Below are positions 62,685 to 64,000 of a stretch of DNA of 64,000 bases, piece by piece. A model generated the notes under the pieces. The model was given only the letters and a program-made list of their open reading frames with translations. It was not told the origin of the DNA and ran no database searches. The first letter of the stretch is position 1. Each line of letters opens with the position of its first letter. Made by a program: the position numbers and the translations under genes. The stretch covers positions 992,001 through 1,056,000 of the forward strand of contig NC_079878.1 of the NCBI RefSeq assembly GCF_029227915.1. The letters run 5' to 3'. The stretch comes from Hydractinia symbiolongicarpus. Taxonomy: Eukaryota > Cnidaria > Hydrozoa > Anthoathecata > Hydractiniidae.

Positions 62685-63956
62685 ATGGCAGGAATAAACA
62701 GAGAAGTTATTTTAGCTTTACTTTTGTTGGACGAAGAAGAAGAGGAAGATCGTGAAGAACCACCAAGAAATTGCTGGGTGCAACCGTGGCTTGGGAATAG
62801 AGAGTGTCTTGGCGCTTTTCATACAATCTTCAACGAAATAAAAAACGATGAGAAGAAATGTAGAGGGTATATACGTATGAATAACGCTCAATTCGAATAC
62901 CTAGTCGGTCTTCTTTCTGAGGATTTGCAGAAACAAGATACAAATATGAGGAATTCTATCACACCAGCTGAGCTCGTTTGCGTGGCCCTACGTTACTTAG
63001 CGACTGGTGAGACTTTCAGGTCTTTAGAATTTCAATTCAGAGTGTCAAGAAAAAGAATTTCAGCAGCTGTTATGGAGGTATCTGAAGCTATCATAAAGAG
63101 GTTGGGTCCAACCTTCCTTTCAACTCCGAAAACACAGGGGGAATGGCTAGATATCTCCAGAAAGTTCAATGAGCGTTGGAACTTCCCAAATGGATTAGGT
63201 GCTCTCGATGGGAAGCATATCGTCATTCAGCAGCCCCCAAATTCAGGGTCTCATTACCGAAACTATAAAGGGACAGACAGTGTAGTGCTCATGGCTCTTG
63301 TCGGGCCAGAATATGAGTTTCTTTATGTGGAAGTTGGAGCGAACGGTAGAAATTCTGATGGAGGTATATGGGACCAATGTAATTTAAAGAAGGCGCTAGA
63401 CAGTGGATCGCTAAATTTACCAGAGGTTTGCAATTTACCAGGTCGAAACAACAAAGTGCCGTATGTGATAACAGGAGATGATGCGTTTCCTCTTAAGAAT
63501 TACCTGATGAAGCCTTATCCACAAAAAAATCTGACAGTAAACAAACGCATCTTCAATTATCGACTGTCACGAAAGAGAAGAATTTCTGAAAACGGATTTG
63601 GGATATTGGCAAATCGGTGGCGCATTTTTCGTCGACCTATAAACTTAGAACCAGAAAAGGTTTCTACCATCACAATGGCAACAGTGGCATTGCATAACTG
63701 GCAGAGAAGCAAAAGTTCTGTGGGCAAAATTGAGCTACCAATTGGTCTTGTCGACCGAGAGAATGAGCGTGGTGAAATTATCGAAGGTGCTTGGAGAGAA
63801 GATACTCCTACTGGCACATGGTTTTCACTGTCCAATGACATTTACGGCAATCGATCTAGTAATCAAGCCAAAGCAATAAGAGACGAGTTCACGGAGTATT
63901 TCGTAATGGAAGGTGCTGTACGCTGGCAGTGGCATTGCGCTAGAGTTGACATTTAA
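62685..63956 (+). CDS. PIF/Harbinger transposase (HARBI1-like, DDE_Tnp_4)
   Basis: Cut-and-paste transposase nuclease of a PIF/Harbinger element. It is a single intact exon of 423 residues, within the family's usual 350-450. A helix-turn-helix-like region at about 110-135 includes FQFRVSRKRISAAVM. The DDE core is complete: first aspartate D175 in GALDGKHIVIQ, second D265 in ITGDDAFPLKNYL, and glutamate E302 in RISENGFGILANRW. The intervening NSDGGIW (D225) matches the conserved block. A MYB/SANT partner protein, usually encoded elsewhere in such elements, is not seen before the window ends. AATAAA follows at 63977. The frame has no stop or shift, so the copy may be recent or domesticated. Confidence 0.93.
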   Translation: MAGINREVILALLLLDEEEEEDREEPPRNCWVQPWLGNRECLGAFHTIFNEIKNDEKKCRGYIRMNNAQFEYLVGLLSEDLQKQDTNMRNSITPAELVCVALRYLATGETFRSLEFQFRVSRKRISAAVMEVSEAIIKRLGPTFLSTPKTQGEWLDISRKFNERWNFPNGLGALDGKHIVIQQPPNSGSHYRNYKGTDSVVLMALVGPEYEFLYVEVGANGRNSDGGIWDQCNLKKALDSGSLNLPEVCNLPGRNNKVPYVITGDDAFPLKNYLMKPYPQKNLTVNKRIFNYRLSRKRRISENGFGILANRWRIFRRPINLEPEKVSTITMATVALHNWQRSKSSVGKIELPIGLVDRENERGEIIEGAWREDTPTGTWFSLSNDIYGNRSSNQAKAIRDEFTEYFVMEGAVRWQWHCARVDI

Positions 63957-63976
63957 TTTTATTTTTTGCGAGGATA

Positions 63977-63982
63977 AATAAA
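63977..63982 (+). terminator. Polyadenylation signal of the transposase gene
   Basis: AATAAA 21 bp after the TAA stop at 63954-63956. Confidence 0.5.
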
Positions 63983-64000
63983 AAATGATAAGATTTACTG

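Noticed and set aside
63557-63841. Minus-strand frame inside the transposase
   Set aside because: Antisense shadow of an intact DDE transposase.

Overview
The window looks like nuclear DNA of an AT-rich, intron-rich animal. Introns are mostly a few hundred bases with GT-AG borders, the proteins are metazoan (MRCK kinase, WAC-like adapter), and fold-back elements and short AT-rich repeats sit in most introns. A cnidarian, perhaps a hydrozoan, fits best. That is an inference from overall character; no marker in the window fixes the species.

Layout from left to right. (1) A possible membrane-protein exon at the left edge (-). (2) Prohibitin-1 (1700-4467, +), complete except for an unresolved first exon. 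(3) Mitochondrial ribosomal protein L10 (5124-6560, +). (4) A seven-exon gene of about 2,080 residues (7568-14559, -): N-terminal zinc-finger-like CxxC...HxxxCH motif, about 860 residues of coiled coil, then an acidic serine-rich tail built from tandemly duplicated phase-1 exons and ending in a paxillin-like LD motif. I do not recognise the family, and it is the most unusual object here. (5) A small intergenic area with a fold-back element and two weak exon candidates. (6) A 734-residue protein with two RRM-like domains and a proline-rich region (16249-21043, +), not recognised. (7) A complete MRCK/CDC42BP kinase gene (22435-50207, -), reconstructed as 46 exons coding 1,679 residues with kinase, coiled-coil, C1, PH, CNH and CRIB parts. 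(8) A WAC-like WW-domain gene (50895-60907, +; 12 exons, 661 residues), head to head with MRCK across about 690 bp. (9) A repeat-bearing intergenic area, then an intact PIF/Harbinger transposase (62685-63956, +).

The host genes are not an operon or pathway. PHB1 and MRPL10 both act in mitochondria. MRCK and WAC probably share a divergent promoter. Introns carry LINE fragments in both orientations, a tRNA-derived SINE, several fold-back MITEs, a TA-flanked non-autonomous transposon, a 20-bp minisatellite and a perfect 80-bp palindrome.

All splice junctions were placed by reading consensus borders and checking that phases match. The reconstructed reading frames of genes 4, 6, 7 and 8 close exactly. 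No expression or homology search was available.
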